From Corynebacterium sp. p3-SID1145 (GTDB lineage Bacteria; Actinomycetota; Actinomycetes; Mycobacteriales; Mycobacteriaceae), in assembly GCA_025144245.1 (NCBI GenBank), contig JALXXC010000010.1, positions 1 to 64,000 of the forward strand: a DNA stretch of 64,000 nucleotides, read 5' to 3'. Positions within the stretch are counted from its first letter, which is position 1, and the number at the start of each line of letters is the position of its first letter. The position numbers were made by a program, and so were the translations under genes. Below, piece by piece: positions 53,263 through 60,438 of this stretch. The notes under the pieces are model-generated. The model had not been told where the DNA came from. It ran no database searches and saw nothing but the letters and a program-made list of their open reading frames with translations.

Positions 53263-54477
53263 ATGTCTTCACAGGAAGTGGCCGCCGAGGTAGGGAGGAA
53301 GGGGCTCGGCCCACTTCTCGGCGCCGTGTTCCTCATGGCAACCAGCTCGATCGGCCCGGGATTTCTCACACAGACCAGTGTGTTCACCGTTCGGTTGGGG
53401 GCTGCCTTCGCGTTCGCGATTCTTATTTCCATTCTCGTGGACATCGCTATCCAGTTGAATGTGTGGCGCGTGCTCGGTATTTCGGGACTGCGCGCGAACG
53501 AGCTCGGCAACTCGGTGCTCCCCGGGTTGGGTTGGGTGATGTCGATACTGGTCTTCGCTGGCGGTGCGATCTTCAATATCGGCAACATCGCCGGAGCGGG
53601 GCTGGGCATGAATGCGATGTTGGGGATCGACCCGAAGATCGGTGGTGCGATCTCAGCGGCCATCGCCGTGTTCATCTTTTTGTCCAAACGCGCAGGTGTT
53701 GCCCTAGACCGCATTGTTGTGGGGCTCGGCGCAATCATGATCCTGCTCATGCTGTACGTCGCTATTGTCTCCCAGCCGCCCGTCGGCGATGCATTGAAGC
53801 AGACGTTCCTGCCTGAACAAGTGGATTTCGCGATCATCGTCACGCTGATTGGCGGTTCGGTTGGCGGCTACATCACCTTCGCCGGTGTCCACCGCATCAT
53901 TGATTCGGGTCAGACCGGTGTAGAAAATATCAAGAATATTTCGAATGCATCTGTGCTGGGCATCGTGGTGATCGGCATTATGCGAGTACTTCTCTTCCTC
54001 GCTGTGCTCGGCGTCGTGGCTACCGGCGTGGCGCTTTCGAAAGATAATACGGCCGCCGATGCCTTCTATCAGGCCGCCGGGGAGTTCGGCCTTCGTGCTT
54101 TCGGTCTGGTGCTGTGGGCGGCAGGCTTGTCATCTGTGATTGGTGCGTCCTACACCTCGCTGACATTCGTGACCACTCAGAAGATGGGAGTGAAGCTGCG
54201 TAACTGGCTCACGGTGGCGTTCATCGTGGCGTGCACGATCCTCTTCCTCTTCGTCGGTGCTGCGCCGCAAAAACTGCTGATTTTCGCTGGCGCGTTCAAC
54301 GGGTTGATCCTGCCGATTGGTTTCGCCGTGGTCATGTGGGCCGCGCTTTTCCGCAAGGATTTGCTCAAGGGGTACAACTACCCGGTGTGGATGAAGGTCG
54401 TCGGAGTGATTGTGCTCGCTGGAACCTTCTGCATGGGTGTTCGTTCGCTCGCAGGGTTGTCAGAGATTTGGGCGTAG
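53263..54477 (+). CDS. NRAMP-fold transporter without metal motifs (YcsG-like)
   Basis: A 404-residue, 11-span protein of the NRAMP superfamily. The TM1 metal motif DPGN is replaced by GPGF in SSIGPGFLTQTS, and the TM6 region IGGSVGGYITFAGVHRIID lacks MPH. It therefore should not carry Mn/Fe in the usual way. The gene resembles B. subtilis ycsG, which sits in the oxoprolinase cluster; here it likewise precedes a ycsI-like gene and faces pxpABC. Import of 5-oxoproline or a related acid is an inference. AAAGGGAGGG lies upstream of ATG. Confidence 0.82.
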   Translation: MSSQEVAAEVGRKGLGPLLGAVFLMATSSIGPGFLTQTSVFTVRLGAAFAFAILISILVDIAIQLNVWRVLGISGLRANELGNSVLPGLGWVMSILVFAGGAIFNIGNIAGAGLGMNAMLGIDPKIGGAISAAIAVFIFLSKRAGVALDRIVVGLGAIMILLMLYVAIVSQPPVGDALKQTFLPEQVDFAIIVTLIGGSVGGYITFAGVHRIIDSGQTGVENIKNISNASVLGIVVIGIMRVLLFLAVLGVVATGVALSKDNTAADAFYQAAGEFGLRAFGLVLWAAGLSSVIGASYTSLTFVTTQKMGVKLRNWLTVAFIVACTILFLFVGAAPQKLLIFAGAFNGLILPIGFAVVMWAALFRKDLLKGYNYPVWMKVVGVIVLAGTFCMGVRSLAGLSEIWA

Positions 54478-55247
54478 AGAAGGAACCCGCCCGCGCACGG
54501 GAGTTTTTCCGCACTCATGATGTCGGCACCACTGCGGGGTGGGCGCCGGGGTACGCACAAGCGAATCTCATCGCTGTGGATGAGAAGTATGCGTTCGACT
54601 TCCTGCTTTATGCCCAGCGTAACCCGAAGCCATGTCCTGTCTTAGGGGTTCTCGAGGCCGGGCAGCTGGAGTCGAGCCTCATGCCTGGAGGAGATATCCG
54701 TACCGATATCCCCGCGTACAAGATCTACAAACAAGGGCAGCTTATCGACGAAGTGACCGACGCGACCGGTTACTGGACCGATTCCACGGTAGCTTTTCTC
54801 ATCGGATGCTCATTCACATTCGAAGACGCGCTGCTGGCAGAGGAGATTCCTGTCGCCCACATCGAGCAGGGGCGGAATGTGTCGATGTTCATGGCGAATA
54901 TCGAGACGGAACGTGCCGGTATTTTTGGGGGCCCGATGGTGGTCTCAATGCGACCGATCCCAGCGAACCGAGTAGCGGATGCCGTTCGCATTACCTCGCG
55001 CTATCCGGCAGTGCACGGGGCACCCGTGCACGTCGGGGATCCGGCAGCGATCGGCATTCGAGACCTCGAAGCCCCCGATTTCGGCGACCCGGTGGAGATC
55101 CCAGCCGGAACGATTCCGGTGTTCTGGGCGTGCGGTGTCACACCCCAGTCGGCTGTGATGAGTTCAAAGCCGGAGCTGGCTATCTGCCATGCTCCGGGCA
55201 AGATGCTCATTACCGATATCCCGGATCGGTACTATCAGGTCCCTTAA
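54468..55247 (+). CDS. DUF1445 protein, YcsI/D-glutamate cyclase-like hydro-lyase family
   Basis: A 259-residue protein with the DUF1445 pattern: TTAGWAPGYAQANLIAV, FDFLLYAQRNPKPCPVL, GCSFTFEDALL, HIEQGRNVSMF and FWACGVTPQSA. The family includes the N-terminal part of mammalian D-glutamate cyclase, which interconverts D-Glu and 5-oxo-D-proline; that fits the neighbouring oxoprolinase genes. Only TTG 54468 offers a start upstream of the conserved region; it overlaps the transporter gene by 10 nt. Ends 4 bp into the convergent accBC. Confidence 0.82.
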   Translation: MGVEKEPARAREFFRTHDVGTTAGWAPGYAQANLIAVDEKYAFDFLLYAQRNPKPCPVLGVLEAGQLESSLMPGGDIRTDIPAYKIYKQGQLIDEVTDATGYWTDSTVAFLIGCSFTFEDALLAEEIPVAHIEQGRNVSMFMANIETERAGIFGGPMVVSMRPIPANRVADAVRITSRYPAVHGAPVHVGDPAAIGIRDLEAPDFGDPVEIPAGTIPVFWACGVTPQSAVMSSKPELAICHAPGKMLITDIPDRYYQVP

Positions 55248-56986
55248 ACGATGGTGGCGATGGCTACGCCCGGTTTCACGCGGTCGCCTTCGTTAGCGGA
55301 AACAGAAATTGTGCCAGCCGTAGGCGACTTCAGCGTCGACTCCATCTTCATGGCCTCGACAACGGCCAGCGGTTGACCCTTTTCCACTGAGTCGCCGTCG
55401 CTGACCATCCACTTCACGATGGTGGAATCAAACTTCACGGTAACGGCACCCTCTCCACTAGTCCCGGAAGACTCTGGCTCGCTCGTTTGTGGACCGCCAC
55501 CTCCAGAGAGCATGCGGCGGGGGATACCGATCTGGTGCAAGCGGCCGTCGATTTCGATGACGACGGTCTCCCGCTCGTCGTAAAGATGCTCAATATCGCT
55601 GGTTTCGTGGTTGGCGCTCGGCGAGTAATTTCCGTCAACCCAGTCGGTGTAAAGGTCGAGGGAATCGCCGTTCAGCTCCGGTGCGTCCACCATGTCGCGG
55701 TGGAACGGAAGTACCGTCCGCACGCCCTCGATGGTGAACTCCTTGAGAGCCTGGCGGGAACGCGCCAGCGCAGCATCGCGGGTCGGTGCGATGACGATTA
55801 GCTTGGCCATGAGCGAGTCGTAATAAGCCGGAATCTCACTACCAGTGCGCACACCGGAGTCGACGCGGATGCCGTGTCCAGTGGGGACGTCGAAACGCGT
55901 GACCGTGCCCGGCGACGGAGCGAAACCATTGGTGACATCCTCGGCATTGATGCGGAATTCGAAGGCGTGCGAGGTGATTTCCGGGTCGCCGACAAAAGAC
56001 AGTTCTTGGCCGTCGGCGATGCGGAACTGCTCTGCGATGATGTCTACGCCCGTGACTACTTCCGTGACTGGGTGCTCGACCTGCACACGAGTGTTTACCT
56101 CGAGGAAGGAGACAGTGCCGTCCTCTGAGACGATGTATTCGACGGTGCCGGCGCCGATATAGTTGGCGGAGCGGCAGATCTCGCGTGCGCCGTTCTCGAT
56201 GCTGTTGCGTTGTTCCTCTGTCAGGAAGGGTGCGGGGGCTTCTTCGATGAGTTTCTGGAAGCGGCGCTGAGTCGAGCAATCTCGGGTGCCCAGCACGGCG
56301 ACGTTGCCGTGCGTGTCAGCGAGCACTTGGGCCTCGACGTGACGGGGGTGGGTGAGGAATTTCTCCACGTAGCATTCGGCGCGGCCGAAAGCTTCCTTGG
56401 CTTCGCGTCCGGCGGAGGCGAAAGCATCTTCGATGTCCGCTTCGTCGTGCACGACCTTGAGGCCGCGCCCGCCCCCGCCGTAGGCGGCCTTGATCGCGAT
56501 CGGCATGCCGTGCTCCTCCGCGAACGCGCGGGCTTCTTCCCAGTTATCGATCGGGTCCTCGGTGCCCGGGGCCAGCGGGGCACCGACTTCCACAGCGACG
56601 CGACGAGCCGCGATCTTGTCGCCGAGCAGGTCGATGGATTCCGGGGTTGGGCCGATCCACGTCAGCCCCGCGTCGACGACGGCACGCGCGAAGTCTGAGT
56701 TCTCCGAGAGGAAGCCGTAACCGGGGTGCACACAGTCTGCGCCCACCTTGTGGGCGAGGGAGATGAGCGCGGGCACATTCATGTACGTCTCCGAAGCGCT
56801 ATTGCCGGGGAGGCGGTAGGCCTCGTCGGCGACCAAGGTGTGCAGCGCGCCGGTGTCAGCGTCGGAGTAGACGGCAATCGAGCGGATGCCCAAGTCGCGC
56901 GCTGAGCGGGCGATGCGAACCGCGATCTCGCCGCGGTTGGCAATCAGAACGGCTTTGAGGGACGTTTCTGGTGCGGGAGTGGTCAT
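55244..56986 (-). CDS. Biotin carboxylase fused to biotin carboxyl carrier domain
   Basis: A 580-residue AccC-AccB fusion. Biotin carboxylase (about 12-460): VLIANRGEIAVRIARSARDLG, AAYGGGGRGLKVV (ATP-grasp), EVNTRVQVEHPVTE. The C-terminal carrier domain holds the biotinyl lysine in VEAMKMESTLKSP. No carboxyltransferase gene of the AccD type is adjacent; instead it follows pxpBC by 4 bp, whose AHS1/AHS2 domains are the carboxyltransferase domains of urea carboxylase. Together they would form a complete biotin enzyme. ATG 56986 has AGGAG upstream. Confidence 0.93.
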   Translation of the reverse strand: MTTPAPETSLKAVLIANRGEIAVRIARSARDLGIRSIAVYSDADTGALHTLVADEAYRLPGNSASETYMNVPALISLAHKVGADCVHPGYGFLSENSDFARAVVDAGLTWIGPTPESIDLLGDKIAARRVAVEVGAPLAPGTEDPIDNWEEARAFAEEHGMPIAIKAAYGGGGRGLKVVHDEADIEDAFASAGREAKEAFGRAECYVEKFLTHPRHVEAQVLADTHGNVAVLGTRDCSTQRRFQKLIEEAPAPFLTEEQRNSIENGAREICRSANYIGAGTVEYIVSEDGTVSFLEVNTRVQVEHPVTEVVTGVDIIAEQFRIADGQELSFVGDPEITSHAFEFRINAEDVTNGFAPSPGTVTRFDVPTGHGIRVDSGVRTGSEIPAYYDSLMAKLIVIAPTRDAALARSRQALKEFTIEGVRTVLPFHRDMVDAPELNGDSLDLYTDWVDGNYSPSANHETSDIEHLYDERETVVIEIDGRLHQIGIPRRMLSGGGGPQTSEPESSGTSGEGAVTVKFDSTIVKWMVSDGDSVEKGQPLAVVEAMKMESTLKSPTAGTISVSANEGDRVKPGVAIATIV

Positions 56987-56990
56987 GGGC

Positions 56991-58532
56991 TTATTCTCCT
57001 TCGCTGTAGAGTTCGAAGCGGATTGTGGAACCGGGGGATAGCTGTGCGGCGATGTCGACATCTTCGCTGATCACTGTGGCGATGACGGGGTAGCCGCCGG
57101 TCACGGCATGGTCGCGGAGGAACACGACCGGCTGCCCGCTTGGCGGGACCTGGACACTGCCAGCCACCATTCCCTCTGAGGGCAGCTCGCCGCCGCGCTC
57201 GCGCTCCAATGGCTTGTCAGTTTCCAAACGGACGCCGACTCGGTTGGATTCGCCGGTCACCGTGAAGGTGGTGTCGAGGAATCGTTCGACTTCGGCTTTG
57301 TTGAACCAGTCATCGCGTGGTCCGAGGACGCAGCGCACGGTGGCGACGTCGCCGGTCACGCGCAGTGGGTTCGAAAGCAGATCCGTGGTGGTGCCGGGTT
57401 TTCTCATCGACACCGAGACCGTGTCGCCTGTCTGGATCGGAGCGGGCCCGAGTCCGGATAGCAGATCGGTGGCGGCGGAGTCGAGCTCCGTGTCGGCGAT
57501 CAATCCACCGCGCACTGCGATATAGGACCGCATACCGGTCCGCGGCGGGGAGACCACGAGCTGCGCGCCTGCGGGAACGATGATTGGCGTCGCCAAAGGG
57601 AACGGTTTTTGCCCCACGGAGACATCGCTGTCCGCGCCAGTGACGCACACGACGGTCTCGGCCAAGGCGGTCATGGACAGGCCGCCGATATTTTCGAGAA
57701 GTGTCGCGTTGCGCTTATTGCCCACTACGTCGTTGGCGATGCGGGCGGAGGCCCTGTCGGACGAGCCAGACGTGGTCACGCCGAGGCTGCCATTGCCTTG
57801 CCTTCCGAGGTCCTGGTAGAGGGTTTGCAGCCCGGCCTCGTCGACGGTGAACAACGGCATGCGTGGGGGAGTGTCTAGCTCGTAGTGGCTGGTCTCCTGC
57901 TCAGCAGTGAGCTTATCGACGCGAACGTAGCGCACCGTGTCCCCCGGGCTAACGAGCGCTGGCGGTTCGGCAGTCGAATCCCACATCGGGGTCGAGGTCG
58001 TACCGATCAGCTGCCACCCGCCAGGGGATGTGCGCGGATAGACAGCCGAGAAATCGCCTGCCAACGCAACTGCGCCCGCCGGCACTTCGGTGCGGGGGGA
58101 GGACCGGCGAGGCACGTCGAGTGCGTCGGCCTCATCGGCTGGAACGCAATAGGTGAATCCGGGGGCGAAGCCGCCAAAACCGGCTTTCCACACGGTGGAA
58201 GTGTGCCACTCGATGAGCTCCTCGCGGGTCTTTCCCAGCAGCTGGGCGAGTTCGTCGAGGTCTTCACCGTCGTAGCAGACCTCGATCTCGATCTCGCGTG
58301 ACTCTTTCGCGGCAGCCGCTTCGGGCGTGAAGGTGCGCAGGAGCTCAGCGACCTCCTTCGCCGCGGATGTTGAATCGAACGTGACCAGAACGGTCCGGGC
58401 ACCAGCTACAACGTCAGTCTGGCGTTCGAGCGGGGAGGTGTTCAAGGCTCCGTAGAAGTCCATCACTTCTTCGAGGCTGTCAAGGTCAATCATGAGTGCT
58501 CGTGTGCCGACGCGCTTGATGTCTCTGCTCAC
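56991..58532 (-). CDS. pxpBC: 5-oxoprolinase subunits B and C fused (PxpB-PxpC, KipI-KipA)
   Basis: A 513-residue fusion. The N-terminal half is AHS1 (PxpB/KipI): FGGFAPGFTYCVP, PGGWQLIGTT. The C-terminal half from about residue 225 is AHS2 (PxpC/KipA): GLQTLYQDLGRQGNGSLGVTT, SGSSDRASARIANDVVGN, SNRVGVRLE, SEGMVAGSVQVPPSGQPV and DHAVTGGYP. With PxpA it opens 5-oxoproline to glutamate using ATP. GTG 58532 overlaps the pxpA stop by 4 nt, with AGGAGC upstream. Confidence 0.93.
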   Translation of the reverse strand: MSRDIKRVGTRALMIDLDSLEEVMDFYGALNTSPLERQTDVVAGARTVLVTFDSTSAAKEVAELLRTFTPEAAAAKESREIEIEVCYDGEDLDELAQLLGKTREELIEWHTSTVWKAGFGGFAPGFTYCVPADEADALDVPRRSSPRTEVPAGAVALAGDFSAVYPRTSPGGWQLIGTTSTPMWDSTAEPPALVSPGDTVRYVRVDKLTAEQETSHYELDTPPRMPLFTVDEAGLQTLYQDLGRQGNGSLGVTTSGSSDRASARIANDVVGNKRNATLLENIGGLSMTALAETVVCVTGADSDVSVGQKPFPLATPIIVPAGAQLVVSPPRTGMRSYIAVRGGLIADTELDSAATDLLSGLGPAPIQTGDTVSVSMRKPGTTTDLLSNPLRVTGDVATVRCVLGPRDDWFNKAEVERFLDTTFTVTGESNRVGVRLETDKPLERERGGELPSEGMVAGSVQVPPSGQPVVFLRDHAVTGGYPVIATVISEDVDIAAQLSPGSTIRFELYSEGE

Positions 58533-59287
58533 AGAAAGCTCCTGATCTCAATGCCTTCGCCCTTCAATTTAGCGACCACACTGCGGGTCAGCTCCACAGA
58601 ACCCGGGGAATCGCCGTGGACGCAGACGGATTCGGCTTGAACGTCGACGACGCTGCCATCGATAGCTGTCACGGCGCCTGTCGACGCAACTTGCAACACG
58701 CGGTCGGCAACTTGCTGTGCATCGGTCATCACTGCATTCGGTTTGCGGCGCGACACCAAGGTGCCGTCGGGGTTATACCCGCGGTCGGCGAAAGCTTCGC
58801 GGATGACGCGCAAACCGGCCTTTTCAGCGATGTCCACGGCAATGCCACCGGGCAGCAGCATGACGGGCAGATCACCGAAAGCCTTGATGCCGTCGATGAC
58901 AGCCTGAGCATGCTTCTCGTTGTGGACGATGGTGTTGTAGAGCGCACCGTGGGGTTTGACGTAGCGCACCTTGAGTCCCTGCGCCCGCGCAAGGGCGTCC
59001 AGAGCGCCGATCTGGTAGAGCGTTTCGTCGGCAAGCTCGCTCGGGTCGTAGTCGATGAAGCGGCGACCGAAACCAGCGGGGTCTTTATAGGCGATGTGCG
59101 CGCCGACGACGACGTTGTGCTGCTTCGCGTCCGCGAGAGTACCGCTGATGGAGTGCGGGTCTCCCGCATGGAACCCCGTGGCCACGTTCGCGCTGGAGAC
59201 CATGCCCAGCATGGCCGCATCGTCGGCGACTGGGTTGCCCGCAGTGGTTTCGCCTAAATCGGCGTTGAGGTCGATGTGCTCGCTCAC
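58529..59287 (-). CDS. pxpA: 5-oxoprolinase subunit A (LamB/YcsF family)
   Basis: A 252-residue TIM-barrel-like LamB/YcsF protein: IDLNADLGE (metal-site start), NVATGFHAGDPHSI, VVGAHIAYKDPAGFGRR, VRYVKPHGALYN and FADRGYNPDGTLVSRR. It is the catalytic partner of PxpBC in ATP-dependent 5-oxoproline hydrolysis. First gene of the leftward operon pxpA-pxpBC-accBC. GTG 59287 is chosen since similarity begins at SEHIDLN; a dense set of repeats lies just upstream. Confidence 0.93.
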   Translation of the reverse strand: MSEHIDLNADLGETTAGNPVADDAAMLGMVSSANVATGFHAGDPHSISGTLADAKQHNVVVGAHIAYKDPAGFGRRFIDYDPSELADETLYQIGALDALARAQGLKVRYVKPHGALYNTIVHNEKHAQAVIDGIKAFGDLPVMLLPGGIAVDIAEKAGLRVIREAFADRGYNPDGTLVSRRKPNAVMTDAQQVADRVLQVASTGAVTAIDGSVVDVQAESVCVHGDSPGSVELTRSVVAKLKGEGIEIRSFL

Positions 59288-59295
59288 AATGAACC

Positions 59296-59335
59296 AACTT
59301 TCAAAGTTATGGAAGTTATGGGAAATTCTCATAAC
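59296..59335. promoter_or_regulatory. Operator-like repeats upstream of pxpA
   Basis: Three overlapping elements lie within 48 bp of the pxpA start: a palindrome AACTTTCAAAGTT (59296-59308), a tandem 9-bp repeat AAGTTATGG (59304-59312, 59313-59321), and an inverted repeat GTTATG-N9-CATAAC (59315-59335). No regulator gene is in the cluster. Confidence 0.65.
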
Positions 59336-59449
59336 AGTCTAGTGATCCATCCCGCCGCAGATTCCGGGAGAGACCCCGGACACTATGAACGCCCTCAGCC
59401 TCGACGACCGAATTCAAGCTGCGGGAGCAGGCGTATTACCGTTGTAACT

Positions 59450-60304
59450 ATGACATCCGAGAGCACGAAAAAACTGCCGAAACTGTCCAAGAAGGCCTAC
59501 GAGACCGAGCTGCTGCGCCTCCAGGCGGAGCTGGTGAAAATGCAGCAGTGGGTCGTGGCCACTGGGGCACGCATCGTCGTGGTCATGGAGGGCCGCGACG
59601 CAGCGGGCAAGGGTTCTGCGATCAAGCGCATCACCCAGTACCTCAACCCGCGCGTGTGCCGGATTGAGGCGTTGCCGAAACCGACGGAGCGGGAGCAGAC
59701 GCAGTGGTACTTCCAGCGCTACATCGAAAAGCTCCCCGCTGCCGGCGAGATCGTGATCTTCGACCGCTCCTGGTACAACCGCGCCGGCGTCGAGCGCGTC
59801 ATGGGCTTTTGCACCACGGAGGAGTACCGCCGTTTCCTCCACCAGGCACCGATCTTCGAGCGCCTGCTCGTGGAGGACGGTATCCACCTGCGCAAGTACT
59901 GGTTCTCCGTCTCCGACGAGGAACAGCACGCCCGCTTCGAGTCCCGCCGCAACGATCCGCTGCGCCAGTGGAAGCTCTCGCCGATGGATCTGGAGTCCAT
60001 CACCAAGTGGGAGGACTATTCCCGCGCGAAGGACGAGATGTTCATTCACACCGACATCCCGACCGCTCCCTGGTACACCGTGGAATCCGAGGACAAGAAG
60101 CGTTCGCGCATCAACGTGATCTCGCACCTGCTGTCCACCATCCCGTACGAGCACATCGAGCCGGACCTGCCGGATGTGCCGGAGCGCCCAGAGTCCGACG
60201 ATTACGAGCGGCCGCCGCGCGCGGAGTTCCGCTACGTGCCCGACGTGGCCGCCAACTTGGAAAAGGGCAAGCAGAAAAGCACGAAGAAACGCAAGAAGAA
60301 GTAG
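59450..60304 (+). CDS. ppk2: Polyphosphate kinase 2
   Basis: A 284-residue P-loop kinase transferring phosphate between polyphosphate and nucleotides. Walker A: EGRDAAGKGS (about 47-56); Walker B and lid: IVIFDRSWYNRAGVERVMGF; YWFSVSDEEQHARF and LSPMDLESITKWEDYSRAKDEMF are typical of class I PPK2. A Lys-rich tail (KKRKKK) ends it. TACCGT (59437-59442) lies 7 nt before ATG 59450, so the mRNA is probably leaderless. A decayed copy of its 3' end lies 1.9 kb downstream. Confidence 0.95.
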   Translation: MTSESTKKLPKLSKKAYETELLRLQAELVKMQQWVVATGARIVVVMEGRDAAGKGSAIKRITQYLNPRVCRIEALPKPTEREQTQWYFQRYIEKLPAAGEIVIFDRSWYNRAGVERVMGFCTTEEYRRFLHQAPIFERLLVEDGIHLRKYWFSVSDEEQHARFESRRNDPLRQWKLSPMDLESITKWEDYSRAKDEMFIHTDIPTAPWYTVESEDKKRSRINVISHLLSTIPYEHIEPDLPDVPERPESDDYERPPRAEFRYVPDVAANLEKGKQKSTKKRKKK

Positions 60305-60325
60305 CTATTTCGGGTAGCCGCGGGG
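60291..60325. repeat. Direct repeat, copy A (ppk2/mpg junction)
   Basis: 35 bp covering the last codons of ppk2 and the mpg-like stop region. Copy B is at 62228-62262, with 34 of 35 bases identical. The copies flank the acid phosphatase gene. Confidence 0.88.
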
Positions 60326-60390
60326 GAGCCAGAAACGTGGAGCTCCCCCGCGGATTAGCGGATTAGGGCACGGTCCTTAGCTTGTCGACG
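60305..60390 (-). pseudogene. Decayed 3' remnant of an mpg-like gene
   Basis: Minus-strand translation PRFWLPRGYPK-stop matches the end of intact mpg (YRFWIPRNKTVSTPRGYPK) minus an 8-residue deletion. At base level, 60320-60337 equals 62281-62298 at 17 of 18 positions, and 60361-60390 equals 62461-62490 at 23 of 30, in the same order as in mpg with large deletions between. A perfect 12-bp hairpin (60318-60329 with 60342-60353) formed within it and has no U-run. Confidence 0.75.
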
Positions 60391-60438
60391 TCGTCTTGCG
60401 GGGTGTTTCCCACGGTGACGGTGACTTTGGCCTGTCCG

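Noticed and set aside
60318..60353. Terminator after ppk2
   Set aside because: The 12-bp stem is perfect, but neither strand has a U-run after it, so I do not call it a Rho-independent terminator.
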